Below are positions 42,348-51,106 of a stretch of DNA of 64,000 nt, piece by piece. Location of the stretch: contig JAFRCE010000004.1 in NCBI GenBank assembly GCA_017404505.1, positions 1 through 64,000 on the forward strand, in the 5' to 3' direction. A program made the translations under genes and the position numbers. Every line of letters starts with the position of its first letter. The first letter of the stretch is position 1. The notes under the pieces were generated by a model. That model worked only from the letters and a program-made list of their open reading frames with translations, did not search any database and was not told the origin of the DNA. Source of the DNA: Solobacterium sp. (GTDB lineage: Bacteria; Bacillota_I; Bacilli_A; Erysipelotrichales; Erysipelotrichaceae).

Positions 42348-42491
42348 GATCGTATTATCCTCCTAACAGTTATTCTGTCTTCAGTGTAGCACGCCTGAAG
42401 TGTCCGTGCATGCCATCATTCACTGTCAAATGAATAGACGCCGGATGTTTATCGATAGTACAATTGTCAATAGAAATAAACGGGAGGGACT

Positions 42492-43658
42492 ATGGACAAT
42501 ACGATAAGCAAGTTTGTGAAATTCGGTGCTCTGGATTTCCTTTACTGGTCCTTTTTTGCGTCATTCCTCGGTTTCGTTACAACGTATTTTCTGAGCTGCG
42601 GCATGAGCAGCTCCATGCTGTCACTTGTCGTCGCCGCCTATATGTTTTTCGCCTTTCTCGGCGCCTTTTTCTGGGGCGGTCTGGCCGATAAAAAACGGTC
42701 CAACCGGAAAGTGTTCATTCCCGAACTGGTTCTGCTGACCGTTCTCTGCCTCGCTGAGTTTTTCCTTGTCAAAGTCAATATCTGGTTCGCGGCTGTGCTG
42801 CATCCGCTCGTCGGCTTTATGGCACCGCCGCTCGGCACCAATCTGGATGCCTGGATGCTGCGGGCCTTCAATTACGACGCCGGTCATTTCGGAAGGGCGA
42901 GAGCTCTCGGCTCGGTCGGCTATGCCGTAGCGATGCTGCTGCTCGGTCAGGTCTATAATCTGATCGGCTTCCACATGATTCCGTTTGTGACCGGCACTCT
43001 CTTCGTCATTATCGTCATCATGGCGATGATCACGGAAGAGAAGCCTTATGAGGCTGTCAAAAGGGAAGCGCCGAAAGGCAATACAAAGGATCTGCTGAAG
43101 ATCAGTCCTTACGTCATGCTGATCGTTATCCTGTTTTTGACAGGTGTTTCAACAGCCCCGGTCAATAACCTGAAGATCGTTATCCTGGAAAGCGTCGGCG
43201 GTGATGTATCGATTCTCGGTGTCGACTCTTTCATCGGCGTCATGGTTCAGGCAGTCTTTATCTTTATTTCCGGCAGTCTCAGACGGATGCCGTCCAAAGT
43301 GCGGATGTTCCTGGTCACGCTTTTCGCAACGGCGATGCTGATCTTTGTATGGCAGGCACTGAATCCGGCCATGATCATCATCGGCACGGTCATGATGAAC
43401 ATCTCTTACGGTCTGCTGCTGCCGACCATGCGGGAAATCACGGAGAAGAATGTACCGGGTCCGCTGAAGAATACGGCTCATTCACTGACCGACGCGATGT
43501 TCGGCAGCTTCGCCGGTGTCTTTGCTCTGCTGTACAGCGGTGCCCTGATGGATGCTTTCGGAGCCAAGTTCGTCGCCTTCCTCGGTGTGCTGATCATGAT
43601 CGTACCGGTGCTGATCAGTGCTGTCGATCTGTTCCGTAAACCGGCTGCTGAAAAATAA
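42492..43658 (+). CDS. MFS transporter
   Basis: 388 aa with 12 predicted membrane segments. The loop between TM2 and TM3, GGLADKKRSNRKVFI, matches the MFS signature G..aDr.grr. It resembles the MFS_1-like/PF12832 group close to nucleoside and sugar permeases. GGGAGGG precedes the start. It stands alone and ends in a strong terminator. Substrate unknown. Confidence 0.88.
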   Translation: MDNTISKFVKFGALDFLYWSFFASFLGFVTTYFLSCGMSSSMLSLVVAAYMFFAFLGAFFWGGLADKKRSNRKVFIPELVLLTVLCLAEFFLVKVNIWFAAVLHPLVGFMAPPLGTNLDAWMLRAFNYDAGHFGRARALGSVGYAVAMLLLGQVYNLIGFHMIPFVTGTLFVIIVIMAMITEEKPYEAVKREAPKGNTKDLLKISPYVMLIVILFLTGVSTAPVNNLKIVILESVGGDVSILGVDSFIGVMVQAVFIFISGSLRRMPSKVRMFLVTLFATAMLIFVWQALNPAMIIIGTVMMNISYGLLLPTMREITEKNVPGPLKNTAHSLTDAMFGSFAGVFALLYSGALMDAFGAKFVAFLGVLIMIVPVLISAVDLFRKPAAEK

Positions 43659-43678
43659 ACCGCCGCGGCGGTTTTTTT
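43658..43678 (+). terminator. Terminator after the MFS gene
   Basis: The palindrome AACCGCCGCGGCGGTT leads into a run of T. It begins at the stop codon's last base. Confidence 0.88.
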
Positions 43679-43741
43679 CTTTGAGTACCGTTAAGGTACG
43701 GAAAACAAAAATACGATATGATACGAAAAGGGAGGTTCTAA

Positions 43742-44524
43742 ATGAAACAGTATATTGTCGATGCCTTTACCGCCGTGCCGTTTGCCGGCAATCCGGCCGC
43801 GGTATGTGTGATGGAAAAATGGCCTTCGGAAGAAAGCATGAAGAAGCTGGCTATGGAAAACAGTCTCTCTGAAACAGCTTTCCTGGTACCGGAAAACAAC
43901 GGATACCGGCTGCGCTGGTTTACCCCGAAAGCGGAAGTGGAACTGTGCGGACATGCCACGCTCGCCTCATCCTTTGTCATCATGAATTATATTGAACCGG
44001 GAAAGGACGCCGTCACGTTTCATACCGTCAGCGGTGATCTGTTTGTCGTAAGAGAGGGAAACCGCTATGTCATGGATCTGCCGCGCTATGAGCTGAAGGA
44101 GATTCCTGTCACCGACGAAATGGAAGCCGCCTTCGGATACCGGCCGATCAGAGCCATTCTTGGTCTTGATCTGATCTGTGTCTTTGAAAAGGAAGAACAG
44201 GTGCGAAATATGAATCCTGATCAGAAGCTCCTCGCCGGGCTTGCCGGCCGCCTGCAGAACGCGACCGCCAAAGGTCAGGAAACAGACTGTGTATCCCGCA
44301 GTTTCTGTCCGGAGCTGGCTGTACCGGAGGATCCGGTATGCGGATCAGCCCATTGCCAGATTGCCGATTACTGGGCAAAGGTACTTGGCAAGGATGTGAT
44401 CGAAGCATATCAGGCTTCGGAAAGAGGCGGATACCTGCATTGTGAAATCAGAGAAAACAGCCGGATCGCGATCAGTGGTCAGGCCGTGCTTGTGGCAGTC
44501 AGTGAACTTGCCGTGAAACTGTAA
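43742..44524 (+). CDS. PhzF-family isomerase
   Basis: 260 aa. The start QYIVDAFTAVPFAGNPAAVC and the ENSLSETAFL segment with catalytic Glu are diagnostic, and a second PhzF-half motif EDPVCGSAHCQIADYW lies near residue 198. PhzF proteins are two-fold diaminopimelate-epimerase-like isomerases; most in non-phenazine producers have unknown substrates. GGGAGG lies upstream. The flavin reductase gene follows after 11 bp, so the two are an operon. Confidence 0.9.
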   Translation: MKQYIVDAFTAVPFAGNPAAVCVMEKWPSEESMKKLAMENSLSETAFLVPENNGYRLRWFTPKAEVELCGHATLASSFVIMNYIEPGKDAVTFHTVSGDLFVVREGNRYVMDLPRYELKEIPVTDEMEAAFGYRPIRAILGLDLICVFEKEEQVRNMNPDQKLLAGLAGRLQNATAKGQETDCVSRSFCPELAVPEDPVCGSAHCQIADYWAKVLGKDVIEAYQASERGGYLHCEIRENSRIAISGQAVLVAVSELAVKL

Positions 44525-44535
44525 GGAGGAATAAC

Positions 44536-45045
44536 ATGCAGACAGTAACAATGGAAACCCTGAAAGAGACAAAAATCGATATATTTGAGAAATTCTCAGA
44601 ACAGATGGCGCTGGTCACCGCTGGAACCATTGACCATTTCAATACCATGACGATCGGCTGGGGTATGATGGGAAATGTCTGGGGACATACACCGGGTGTG
44701 ACGGTATATGTCAGTCCCAACCGCTATACCTGGGAATTCATGGAACAGTATGACTACTTCACGATTACTTTCTTTGACAAAAAGTACCGCGACGATCTGC
44801 TGATGCTGGGCAGTGTTTCCGGCCGGGACAGAGACAAAGTCGCCGAGGCAAACCTGACTCCGAAAGAACTTCCCAACGGTGTGGGCTTTGAAGAAGCGCA
44901 GCTGACACTGGTATGCCATAAACTGTACAGCCATCAGTTCGAGTTGGGAAAGACACCGGCCAAAGTGGACAATCTGTATACCCGCATCCAGCCGCATTAC
45001 GAATATATCGCCGATATCACAGACGCCTTCGGAGAAACTGAATAA
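44536..45045 (+). CDS. Flavin reductase-like FMN-binding protein
   Basis: 169 aa. The split-barrel FMN fold is recognisable from MALVTAGTIDHFNTMTIGWGMMGNVWG, VYVSPNRYTWEFMEQYDYFTITFF and the SGRDRDKVAE segment. The family binds FMN and reduces flavins or acts as a small oxidoreductase. AAGGAGG lies 8 nt ahead of the ATG. It follows a PhzF gene and ends in a terminator shared with the convergent MATE gene. Confidence 0.88.
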   Translation: MQTVTMETLKETKIDIFEKFSEQMALVTAGTIDHFNTMTIGWGMMGNVWGHTPGVTVYVSPNRYTWEFMEQYDYFTITFFDKKYRDDLLMLGSVSGRDRDKVAEANLTPKELPNGVGFEEAQLTLVCHKLYSHQFELGKTPAKVDNLYTRIQPHYEYIADITDAFGETE

Positions 45046-45053
45046 TCAAAAAA

Positions 45054-45081
45054 GAAGCCGGATTCATCATGATCCGGCTTC
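45054..45081. terminator. Bidirectional terminator between the flavin reductase and MATE genes
   Basis: GAAGCCGGAT and ATCCGGCTTC form a 10-bp stem with an 8-nt loop. A-run to the left and T-rich DNA to the right. Confidence 0.85.
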
Positions 45082-46438
45082 AGATTTCTTCATGAGGAGT
45101 TTTTACTCTCAGTTTGTAATAAAGCAGTTCCAGTGCACTGGCGACCATCCATCCGACCGGATAGCCGAAACCGATTGCCTGCGGCGTATTGGAAATATAA
45201 TTGGCCATGATAAACAGATAGATCTGACGGATCGCCACAAAGCCGATCAGCATGATGATCATCGGGGCCCGGGAATCACCGCGGCCGCGCAGTGAACCGG
45301 CCAGGACATGGGTGATGCAGTTGAACAGCAGGAAGAAGACGTTGGTGTGCAGGAACAGAGTTCCGTAATATATGACATCGGGGTCATTGGAAAACAGATT
45401 GACCGCGAAAGAAGCCAGGAAATAGATCAGGGCGGCGATTACACCGGTGACGGCAAGAGTCAGCAGAATGGTAATGCGGGTGCCGTCTTCCGCCCGCTTG
45501 TATTTACCGGCTCCGATATTCTGCGAGACAAAGGTCGTCGCGGCAAGAGCCATACTGTTCATCGGCAGCATGATAAACATGTCGATCTTGTTGTAACAGC
45601 TCCAGCCGGCCATGACACCGGATCCGAAATGATTGATATAGGACTGAACAAAGATATTCGAGAAGGCGGTAATGACGGACTGAATCGCCGCCGGCAGACC
45701 GATGGCGAAAACATTTTTCAGAATGTCCCAGTCGATCCGCATATCCGCCAGTACAAAACGGTAGATGTCTTTGGTCTTCATCAGCAGAAGCAGAATCAGA
45801 ACAGCCGAGACAAACTGCGAGGCGATCGTTGCCAGCGCCACGCCGGCGATGCCCAGATGGAAGACAATGACAAACAGCAGATCGAGAATAATGTTCAGAA
45901 CGCTGGTCAGAATCAGAAAATAGAGCGGTCTGGTCGTGTCACCGACTGCCCGGAGAATGCCGCTGCCGATATTGTAGATCAGTAGACCGGAGATACCGGC
46001 ACAGTAGATTTTCAGATAGGTTGAAGCGCTGGCGAAAACGTCTTCCGGCGTCGCCATGAAGCGCAGCATGCTTTCAACGCCGGCGACACTGACAGCCGTG
46101 AAGATGACGCACAGAATAAAAGACGCGGCCATGACAGTTTCCACCGCGTCATGCAGTTTCTTCAGATTGCCGGCGCCGAACAGGTTACCGATAACCACAC
46201 CGGCACCAATCGAAAAACCGTTGAAGAAAAAGACAAAGAGATTGACGATCATCGTCGTCGAACCGACGGCCGCAAGGGCCTGAGTACCGACAAAATTGCC
46301 GACCACGATCGAGTCGACGGTGTTGTACAGCATCTGAAATACATTTCCCAGCATCAGCGGCAGGGAGAACAGGAGAACCTGTACGGCTATGTTTCCTTTG
46401 GTCAGATCACGGCTTGTTGTTTTCTTTGTCTGTTCCAT
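45080..46438 (-). CDS. MATE-family efflux transporter
   Basis: 452 aa from the ATG at 46438 (a GTG one codon earlier is possible; the ribosome site is a weak AGGT). Twelve membrane segments in two homologous halves. LPLMLGNVFQMLYNTVDSIVVGNFVG is the NorM/DinF-type first repeat, and the second half repeats it with GLPAAIQSVITAFSNIFVQSYIN. It probably exports cationic drugs or metabolites using Na+ or H+. The CsoR-type repressor lies upstream on the same strand. Confidence 0.92.
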   Translation of the reverse strand: MEQTKKTTSRDLTKGNIAVQVLLFSLPLMLGNVFQMLYNTVDSIVVGNFVGTQALAAVGSTTMIVNLFVFFFNGFSIGAGVVIGNLFGAGNLKKLHDAVETVMAASFILCVIFTAVSVAGVESMLRFMATPEDVFASASTYLKIYCAGISGLLIYNIGSGILRAVGDTTRPLYFLILTSVLNIILDLLFVIVFHLGIAGVALATIASQFVSAVLILLLLMKTKDIYRFVLADMRIDWDILKNVFAIGLPAAIQSVITAFSNIFVQSYINHFGSGVMAGWSCYNKIDMFIMLPMNSMALAATTFVSQNIGAGKYKRAEDGTRITILLTLAVTGVIAALIYFLASFAVNLFSNDPDVIYYGTLFLHTNVFFLLFNCITHVLAGSLRGRGDSRAPMIIMLIGFVAIRQIYLFIMANYISNTPQAIGFGYPVGWMVASALELLYYKLRVKTPHEEI

Positions 46439-46501
46439 CACAAATTACCTGTATCCGTTATGGCATGGAAGAAAACTGTATCAGCAGAACCGATACAGAA
46501 G

Positions 46502-46789
46502 TTACTTCATGAATTTCTCAATGGCGTCATTCATATGTTCGATGGCGGAAAGATCACCGTCTTCAATGGCATGGACCAGACAGTGTTCTAGATGCTGTTT
46601 GATAATGTCTTTGCCGATTTTGTTCAGTTCGCCTTTGACCGCCGCCAGCTGGATTAAAACATCCGAACAGTCATCGTTGTTTTCCACCATGGATTTGACC
46701 TTGTTCAGATGGCCGATGGAGCGGGCCAGTTTATTGGCGATCTTTTTGACTTCCGCCGGATCATGTGTATGAGTATGTTTGTTTCCCAT
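46502..46789 (-). CDS. CsoR/RcnR-family metal-sensing repressor
   Basis: 95 aa, all helical. Cys41, His66 and Cys70 (DDCSD, QHLEHC) reproduce the C-H-C metal or sulfur site of CsoR, so it probably senses Cu(I) or reactive sulfur or aldehyde species. The N-terminal HTHTHD stretch could add metal ligands. TATAAT at 46797-46802 (minus) ends 7 nt before the ATG and no Shine-Dalgarno site is seen, suggesting a leaderless message. It lies between two MATE genes, but no copper ATPase is near. Confidence 0.88.
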   Translation of the reverse strand: MGNKHTHTHDPAEVKKIANKLARSIGHLNKVKSMVENNDDCSDVLIQLAAVKGELNKIGKDIIKQHLEHCLVHAIEDGDLSAIEHMNDAIEKFMK

Positions 46790-46860
46790 GGCTATTATTA
46801 TAGCCTAAGCCGCCGGAAAGATAAAAAGAGATGCCTGTTTTCATCAATTATGAATGCATA

Positions 46861-46869
46861 TGTTATAGT
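46861..46869 (+). promoter_or_regulatory. Extended -10 promoter of the second MATE gene
   Basis: TGT followed by TATAGT, 9 nt before the ATG at 46879. A leader of only two or three bases is expected. Confidence 0.5.
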
Positions 46870-46878
46870 AAAGTCATT

Positions 46879-48252
46879 ATGAAGAATAAAGATTTTTACA
46901 GACATGTTCTGAGGATTGCGATACCGATCATGATTCAGAACGGCATCACCAATTTCGTCAGTATGCTGGACAATATCATGGTCGGCCAGATCGGCACGAA
47001 CGCCATGTCGTCGGTGGCGATCGTCAATCAGCTGATGTTTGTTTTTAATCTGTGCATTTTCGGCGGCCTGGCCGGCATCGGCATCTTTACCGCGCAGTTT
47101 TACGGACGCCGCAATCATGACGGTGTGCGCAGCACATTCCGTTTGATGGTGATGGCGGCGCTGATCCTGTCCCTGGCCGGTATTCTGGTCTTCCGTTTCT
47201 TCGGACCTGATCTGATCAGCCTGTATCTTCACGAAGACGGCAGCACGGCTTCAATTGCCGAGACAATGACACTGGCGGAAGGCTACCTGGCGGTCATGAT
47301 GATCGGCATGATACCGTTTGCCTTTACCCAGGTATATTCTTCGACGCTGCGTTCCACCAACGAAACGGTCGTGCCGATGCGAGCCGGTATCATAGCCGTC
47401 CTGGTCAATCTGGTGGGCAACTATATCCTGATTTACGGAAAGTTTGGCTTTCCTCAGCTGGGTGTGGCAGGTGCTGCCACAGCCACCGTACTGTCCCGTT
47501 TTGTGGAACTGCTGCTGGTCGGCGCCTGGACCCATACCCATCCGCAGCGCAATCCGTTTATTGTCGGCGCCTACAGCAGTTTCCATGTGCCGTCTGCCTT
47601 GACAAAACAGTGCCTCATCAAGGGCATGCCGCTGCTGGCCAATGAATTCCTGTGGTCGGCATCACAGGCGACTCTTTCCCAGACATATTCCTACCGCGGT
47701 CTTTCCGTGATCGCCGCCTTTAATATTTCCCAGACAGTCGGCAATGTTTTCAATATTGCCTTTATCGCCCTGGGCAGCGCGACCGGTATTATCATCGGGC
47801 AGGAACTCGGTGCCCGTCATTTTGACACCGTAAAAAAAGATGCCGAGCGCATCACGTGGTTTACCGTGTGTCTCTGCATCGTCATGGGTGTACTTCTGTA
47901 TCTGATTTCCGGCGTATTCCCGACTATTTACAATACTTCCGATGAAATTCGTCAGCTGGCATCGTCACTGATCCGGGTAGGGGCTTTCTGCATGCCGATC
48001 TACGCCTATGCCAACGCGGCTTATTTCATCCTCCGCTCCGGCGGCAAGACGATCATCACATTCCTGTTTGACTCCTGTTTCTGCTGGGCGGTATCGATCC
48101 CGCTGGCTTTCTTCTTCGTTCATTATACACAGCTGCCGGTCGCTGTTCTCTATCTGTTCGTTCAGCTCGCGGATCTGATCAAATGTGTGATCGGTTTCGT
48201 CCTGGTGAAAAGAGGCTACTGGATCAACGACATGACCCAGCTGACCTCCTGA
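46879..48252 (+). CDS. MATE-family efflux transporter
   Basis: 457 aa from ATG 46879, where homology begins (MKNKDFYRHVLRIAIPIMIQNGITNF); no Shine-Dalgarno sequence precedes it. Twelve membrane segments, with NIMVGQIGTNAMSSVAIVNQ in the first half and QTYSYRGLSVIAAFNISQTVGN in the second. It is a different subgroup from the MATE gene encoded just to its left. The last base abuts the stop of the convergent TetR gene. Confidence 0.92.
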   Translation: MKNKDFYRHVLRIAIPIMIQNGITNFVSMLDNIMVGQIGTNAMSSVAIVNQLMFVFNLCIFGGLAGIGIFTAQFYGRRNHDGVRSTFRLMVMAALILSLAGILVFRFFGPDLISLYLHEDGSTASIAETMTLAEGYLAVMMIGMIPFAFTQVYSSTLRSTNETVVPMRAGIIAVLVNLVGNYILIYGKFGFPQLGVAGAATATVLSRFVELLLVGAWTHTHPQRNPFIVGAYSSFHVPSALTKQCLIKGMPLLANEFLWSASQATLSQTYSYRGLSVIAAFNISQTVGNVFNIAFIALGSATGIIIGQELGARHFDTVKKDAERITWFTVCLCIVMGVLLYLISGVFPTIYNTSDEIRQLASSLIRVGAFCMPIYAYANAAYFILRSGGKTIITFLFDSCFCWAVSIPLAFFFVHYTQLPVAVLYLFVQLADLIKCVIGFVLVKRGYWINDMTQLTS

Positions 48253-48810
48253 TCAGTGGTTTCGCGCGAAACGGATCGCCGCATCCCGGATATTGCCATG
48301 CAGCAGCAGGTTCATACGATTGACAATATCAGCCGGCTCTTCACTCATGCCGCGGTTGATCCATTCCAGAAGAGTCCCGGTAATGGCATATTTGTAAAAT
48401 GACGCGATGAATTCCCGGTCAGCGCTGTTCAGTTTCCCGCCGGTCGCTTCATCACAGATGCAGTAGATTACCTGGGCGGAATTGTTCAGAAGGATCCGCT
48501 GAAGGTGTTGTTTAAAATGGGAATGAGATGTCTGCAGCAGCAGATTTTTATTCTTCTGCATCAGTTTCATGATCTCGATCAGACGGTCCAGCTGGTTGTT
48601 GCAGTCGGAGATGCTGGGAACAGCACGTTCTGTTTCCGTGGAATAGATCCAGTCAATCAGATCATAGATATCATGAAAATGGTAATAAAACGTCTGCCGG
48701 TTTACACCGCATGATCTGGTCAGATCGTTGATCGTGACTTTATCAAGCGGCTTTGTTTCAAGAATGGATCGCAGAGAATCCGCAAGTTTCTGTTTCGTCT
48801 GGTTATGCAT
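48253..48810 (-). CDS. TetR-family regulator, DhaS-like
   Basis: 185 aa. The N-terminal HTH reads TKQKLADSLRSILETKPLDKVTINDLTRSCGVNRQTFYYHFHDIYDL, a clear TetR domain with the recognition helix in VNRQTFYYHF. The C-terminal part fits the TetR_C_8/DhaS group. It is tail-to-tail with the MATE gene with no gap and may regulate it, though convergent regulators more often act elsewhere. No ligand can be named. Confidence 0.9.
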   Translation of the reverse strand: MHNQTKQKLADSLRSILETKPLDKVTINDLTRSCGVNRQTFYYHFHDIYDLIDWIYSTETERAVPSISDCNNQLDRLIEIMKLMQKNKNLLLQTSHSHFKQHLQRILLNNSAQVIYCICDEATGGKLNSADREFIASFYKYAITGTLLEWINRGMSEEPADIVNRMNLLLHGNIRDAAIRFARNH

Positions 48811-48894
48811 TAAAAAACTTCTCCACTGTTATTCTACTAAAAAACCTTTTCTTTTTGTAAAAATATGTTAATATAATTAGCGCTGATAGTTTTT

Positions 48895-48985
48895 GCAGGA
48901 ATACCCAAGCGGTTGAAGGGGCGGGCTTGGAAAGCTCGTAGATCGGTAACACGGTGCCAGGGTTCAAATCCCTGTTCCTGCGCCA
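48895..48985 (+). tRNA. tRNA-Ser (GGA)
   Basis: 91 nt with encoded CCA. Acceptor GCAGGAA/TTCCTGC, anticodon stem CGGGC/GCTCG with loop TTGGAAA, and a long variable arm typical of tRNA-Ser. A TATAAT at 48872-48877 lies upstream. Confidence 0.95.
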
Positions 48986-49137
48986 TCGCGAAAGTCGCAT
49001 GAAAATGCGGCTTTTTGTTTTTCTCAGGAGGTTTTCCACAGCAGCCGGGCAAAGCGTTGGGCAGACCGGTCAGTTGCTCAAACACACGTCAGCAGGAGGA
49101 CAATTGCGGCGGATTGTTGTATGATAACAATGATTTT

Positions 49138-50238
49138 ATGAAGAAGAGCGATTATAAAAAAATACCGTTTCGGAACAAGTTCTCACTGATAGAACGTGTT
49201 TTGATCATTATCCTGAGTATCATTGCCCTGGTTTGCGCAGGTCTTTGCGTGTTTCAGATCCGGCGTATCAATCAGCTGGAAGCGACCGCGCCGCGTAAAA
49301 TCAGCCGGCCTGCTTCAGCGGAAAAGAAAACCGTCCTGGAAGAACAGGTGCTGGACGGCACAGTCCTGGGCGAAACGAAAGATGCCGGCTGGGAATATGT
49401 GGACGAGACTCTGTTCCTGGGTGATTCCAATACCGTCCGTTTTATGCAGTATTACAACGAAAAGGAAGGCCGGACTTATACGACGGTGAACAATACCATC
49501 GCGGTCATCGGCATGGGTGCCCAGGCCATCTCGACGCTTCCCTGCATGCGGTTTTCGATCGGTACCTTGACAATGGTTGATTCGGCTGTCCTTCTGCAGC
49601 CGCGCCGGATCGTTCTGACCTTCGGTACGAACAACCTGGACGGCTTTACCAGCGACGCGTCGTTCTTCATTGATGATTATGAACGGCAGATCATGATCCT
49701 GCAGGAAGCCTGGCCTTATGCGGATCTGATCATTCAGTCGATTTTCCCGATTGCCAAATTCAATGAGTATCCGAATCTCAAAGTTTCCCAGATTCGTCTG
49801 TTCAACGCCGCCATCATGCAGATGTGCGACCGCAACGGCTGGAAATACCTGAACACCTTCGACGCGCTGTATGATACTTCCACCGGCTACGCCAGGGAAG
49901 GCATGATGGATACCGACGGTCTGCATCTGAGTGAGCAGGGAGCTGAAGAAGTATTCAGATATATCCGCACCCACGCATATATCGCAGAAGACCGGCGGCC
50001 GCAGCCGTTGGAAGAAATTCCCTATGTGATCGGGCCTCTGACGGAACTGTACGAAACCAATCCGCTGAACAACGAACCGTTCGTACCTCAGGAAACAGAG
50101 GAGAACACCGAGGAAGTCACGCTTCCGGAAGAAACACTGCCGGAAACACCGGAAGAACCGCTGCCGGAAACTCCCGAAGAGCCGGTCTATGAGGAACCGG
50201 CTGTGGAAGAACCACCCACCGGTGAAGGGGGAGAATAA
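49138..50238 (+). CDS. Membrane-anchored SGNH/GDSL-type hydrolase
   Basis: 366 aa from ATG 49138. One N-terminal membrane helix (VLIIILSIIALVCAGLCVF), then an SGNH domain with LFLGDSNTVRFMQYY (nucleophile Ser), LTFGTNNL and DTDGLHLSEQGAEEV (catalytic Asp-His). The C-terminus is a Pro/Glu repeat (ETPEEPLPETPEEP), probably a flexible outside-the-cell tail. SGNH proteins of this topology often act as O-acetyl hydrolases on cell-wall or surface glycans. The start has no good ribosome site. Confidence 0.82.
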   Translation: MKKSDYKKIPFRNKFSLIERVLIIILSIIALVCAGLCVFQIRRINQLEATAPRKISRPASAEKKTVLEEQVLDGTVLGETKDAGWEYVDETLFLGDSNTVRFMQYYNEKEGRTYTTVNNTIAVIGMGAQAISTLPCMRFSIGTLTMVDSAVLLQPRRIVLTFGTNNLDGFTSDASFFIDDYERQIMILQEAWPYADLIIQSIFPIAKFNEYPNLKVSQIRLFNAAIMQMCDRNGWKYLNTFDALYDTSTGYAREGMMDTDGLHLSEQGAEEVFRYIRTHAYIAEDRRPQPLEEIPYVIGPLTELYETNPLNNEPFVPQETEENTEEVTLPEETLPETPEEPLPETPEEPVYEEPAVEEPPTGEGGE

Positions 50239-50247
50239 GTGAAACAG

Positions 50248-50275
50248 GACGTCTGTTCATATACAGACGTCTTTT
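50248..50275 (+). terminator. Terminator after the SGNH gene
   Basis: GACGTCTGT and ACAGACGTC with a 6-nt loop, followed by TTTT. Confidence 0.88.
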
Positions 50276-50368
50276 GTTATGAAGATCCACAAATCATGTG
50301 TTATACTAATCTGCGAAGCAGACATGATCCCGGCAGGAAATGCAGAAAAAGAAATTTTAAATAACTTC

Positions 50369-50397
50369 TTGCAAAGTACTGATATGTTTGTTATCAT
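50369..50397 (+). promoter_or_regulatory. Promoter of the tRNA operon
   Basis: TTGCAA and TATCAT with a 17-bp spacer, 24 nt before tRNA-Arg. Confidence 0.78.
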
Positions 50398-50421
50398 GAT
50401 TGAGCACTGATTTTTGCACAA

Positions 50422-50498
50422 GCGCCGATAGCTCAACTGGATAGAGTGTCTGGCTACGAACCAGGAGGTTGCGGGTTCGATTCCTGCTCGGCGCGCCA
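50422..50498 (+). tRNA. tRNA-Arg (ACG)
   Basis: 77 nt with CCA. Acceptor GCGCCGA/TCGGCGC, anticodon loop CTACGAA. First gene of the tRNA operon; A34 would be edited to inosine. Confidence 0.95.
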
Positions 50499-50499
50499 T

Positions 50500-50573
50500 C
50501 GGGATGTAGCACAGCTTGGTAGTGCACTTGATTTGGGATCAAGGGGTCACAGGTTCAAATCCTGCCATCCCGA
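50500..50573 (+). tRNA. tRNA-Pro (TGG)
   Basis: 74 nt without CCA. Acceptor CGGGATG/CATCCCG, anticodon loop TTTGGGA. Confidence 0.95.
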
Positions 50574-50584
50574 CTTGATATTAT

Positions 50585-50661
50585 GGCGAGGTAGCTTAGT
50601 TGGCTAGAGCAATCGGTTCATACCCGGTAGGTCGTGAGTTCGAGTCTCACCCTCGCTACCA
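50585..50661 (+). tRNA. tRNA-Met (CAT), elongator
   Basis: 77 nt with CCA. Acceptor GGCGAGG/CCTCGCT with G1-U72, anticodon loop TTCATAC. The body resembles the elongator tRNA-Met of Bacillus rather than an initiator. Confidence 0.88.
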
Positions 50662-50704
50662 TTTCTCAAAAAAAGTGTACTGATTTGTGCTCAGGTAAGG
50701 AATT

Positions 50705-50778
50705 GGACCCTTAGCTCAGTTGGTCAGAGCTATCGGCTCATAACCGATTGGTCGAAGGTTCGAGTCCTTCAGGGTCCA
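50705..50778 (+). tRNA. tRNA-Ile2 (CAT, lysidine type)
   Basis: 74 nt, CCA not encoded. Acceptor GGACCCT/AGGGTCC, anticodon stem ATCGG/CCGAT with loop CTCATAA. The sequence is close to the Bacillus tRNA-Ile whose C34 is changed to lysidine by TilS, so it probably reads AUA rather than AUG. Confidence 0.78.
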
Positions 50779-50785
50779 CCTTTTT

Positions 50786-50876
50786 GGAGGAATACCCAAG
50801 TGGTTGAAGGGTCCGGTCTTGAAAACCGGTAGGTCGGGAAACCGGCGCCTGGGTTCGAATCCCAGTTCCTCCGCCA
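50786..50876 (+). tRNA. tRNA-Ser (TGA)
   Basis: 91 nt with CCA and a long variable arm. Anticodon stem CCGGT/ACCGG, loop CTTGAAA. Confidence 0.95.
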
Positions 50877-50914
50877 TTCAATCACACCAAGCCGTGCAGG
50901 CATCCATTACTTAT

Positions 50915-50991
50915 CGCGAGGTAGAGCAGCCTGGTAGCTCGTCGGGCCCATAACCCGGAGGTCGTTGGTTCAAATCCTTCCCTCGCAACCA
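50915..50991 (+). tRNA. Initiator tRNA-fMet (CAT)
   Basis: 77 nt with CCA. The C1-A72 mismatch (CGCGAGG/CCTCGCA) and GGG/CCC pairs in the anticodon stem mark it as the initiator. Confidence 0.94.
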
Positions 50992-50993
50992 TT

Positions 50994-51066
50994 GGTCCTG
51001 TAGCTCAGTTGGTAGAGCAATGGACTGAAAATCCATGTGTCGGCAGTTCAATTCTGCCTGGGACCA
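50994..51066 (+). tRNA. tRNA-Phe (GAA)
   Basis: 73 nt without complete CCA. Anticodon stem ATGGA/TCCAT, loop CTGAAAA. Last gene of the operon. Confidence 0.95.
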
Positions 51067-51074
51067 CCTTAAAG

Positions 51075-51106
51075 AAAAGCTCAAGCGTAATGCCTGAGCT
51101 TTTTCT
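51075..51106 (+). terminator. Terminator of the tRNA operon
   Basis: AAAAGCTCA and TGAGCTTTT with a T-rich tail. Confidence 0.9.

Noticed and set aside
45080-48252. Two MATE genes as a recent tandem duplication
   Set aside because: They are on opposite strands, differ widely in sequence and are separated by a CsoR-type gene.
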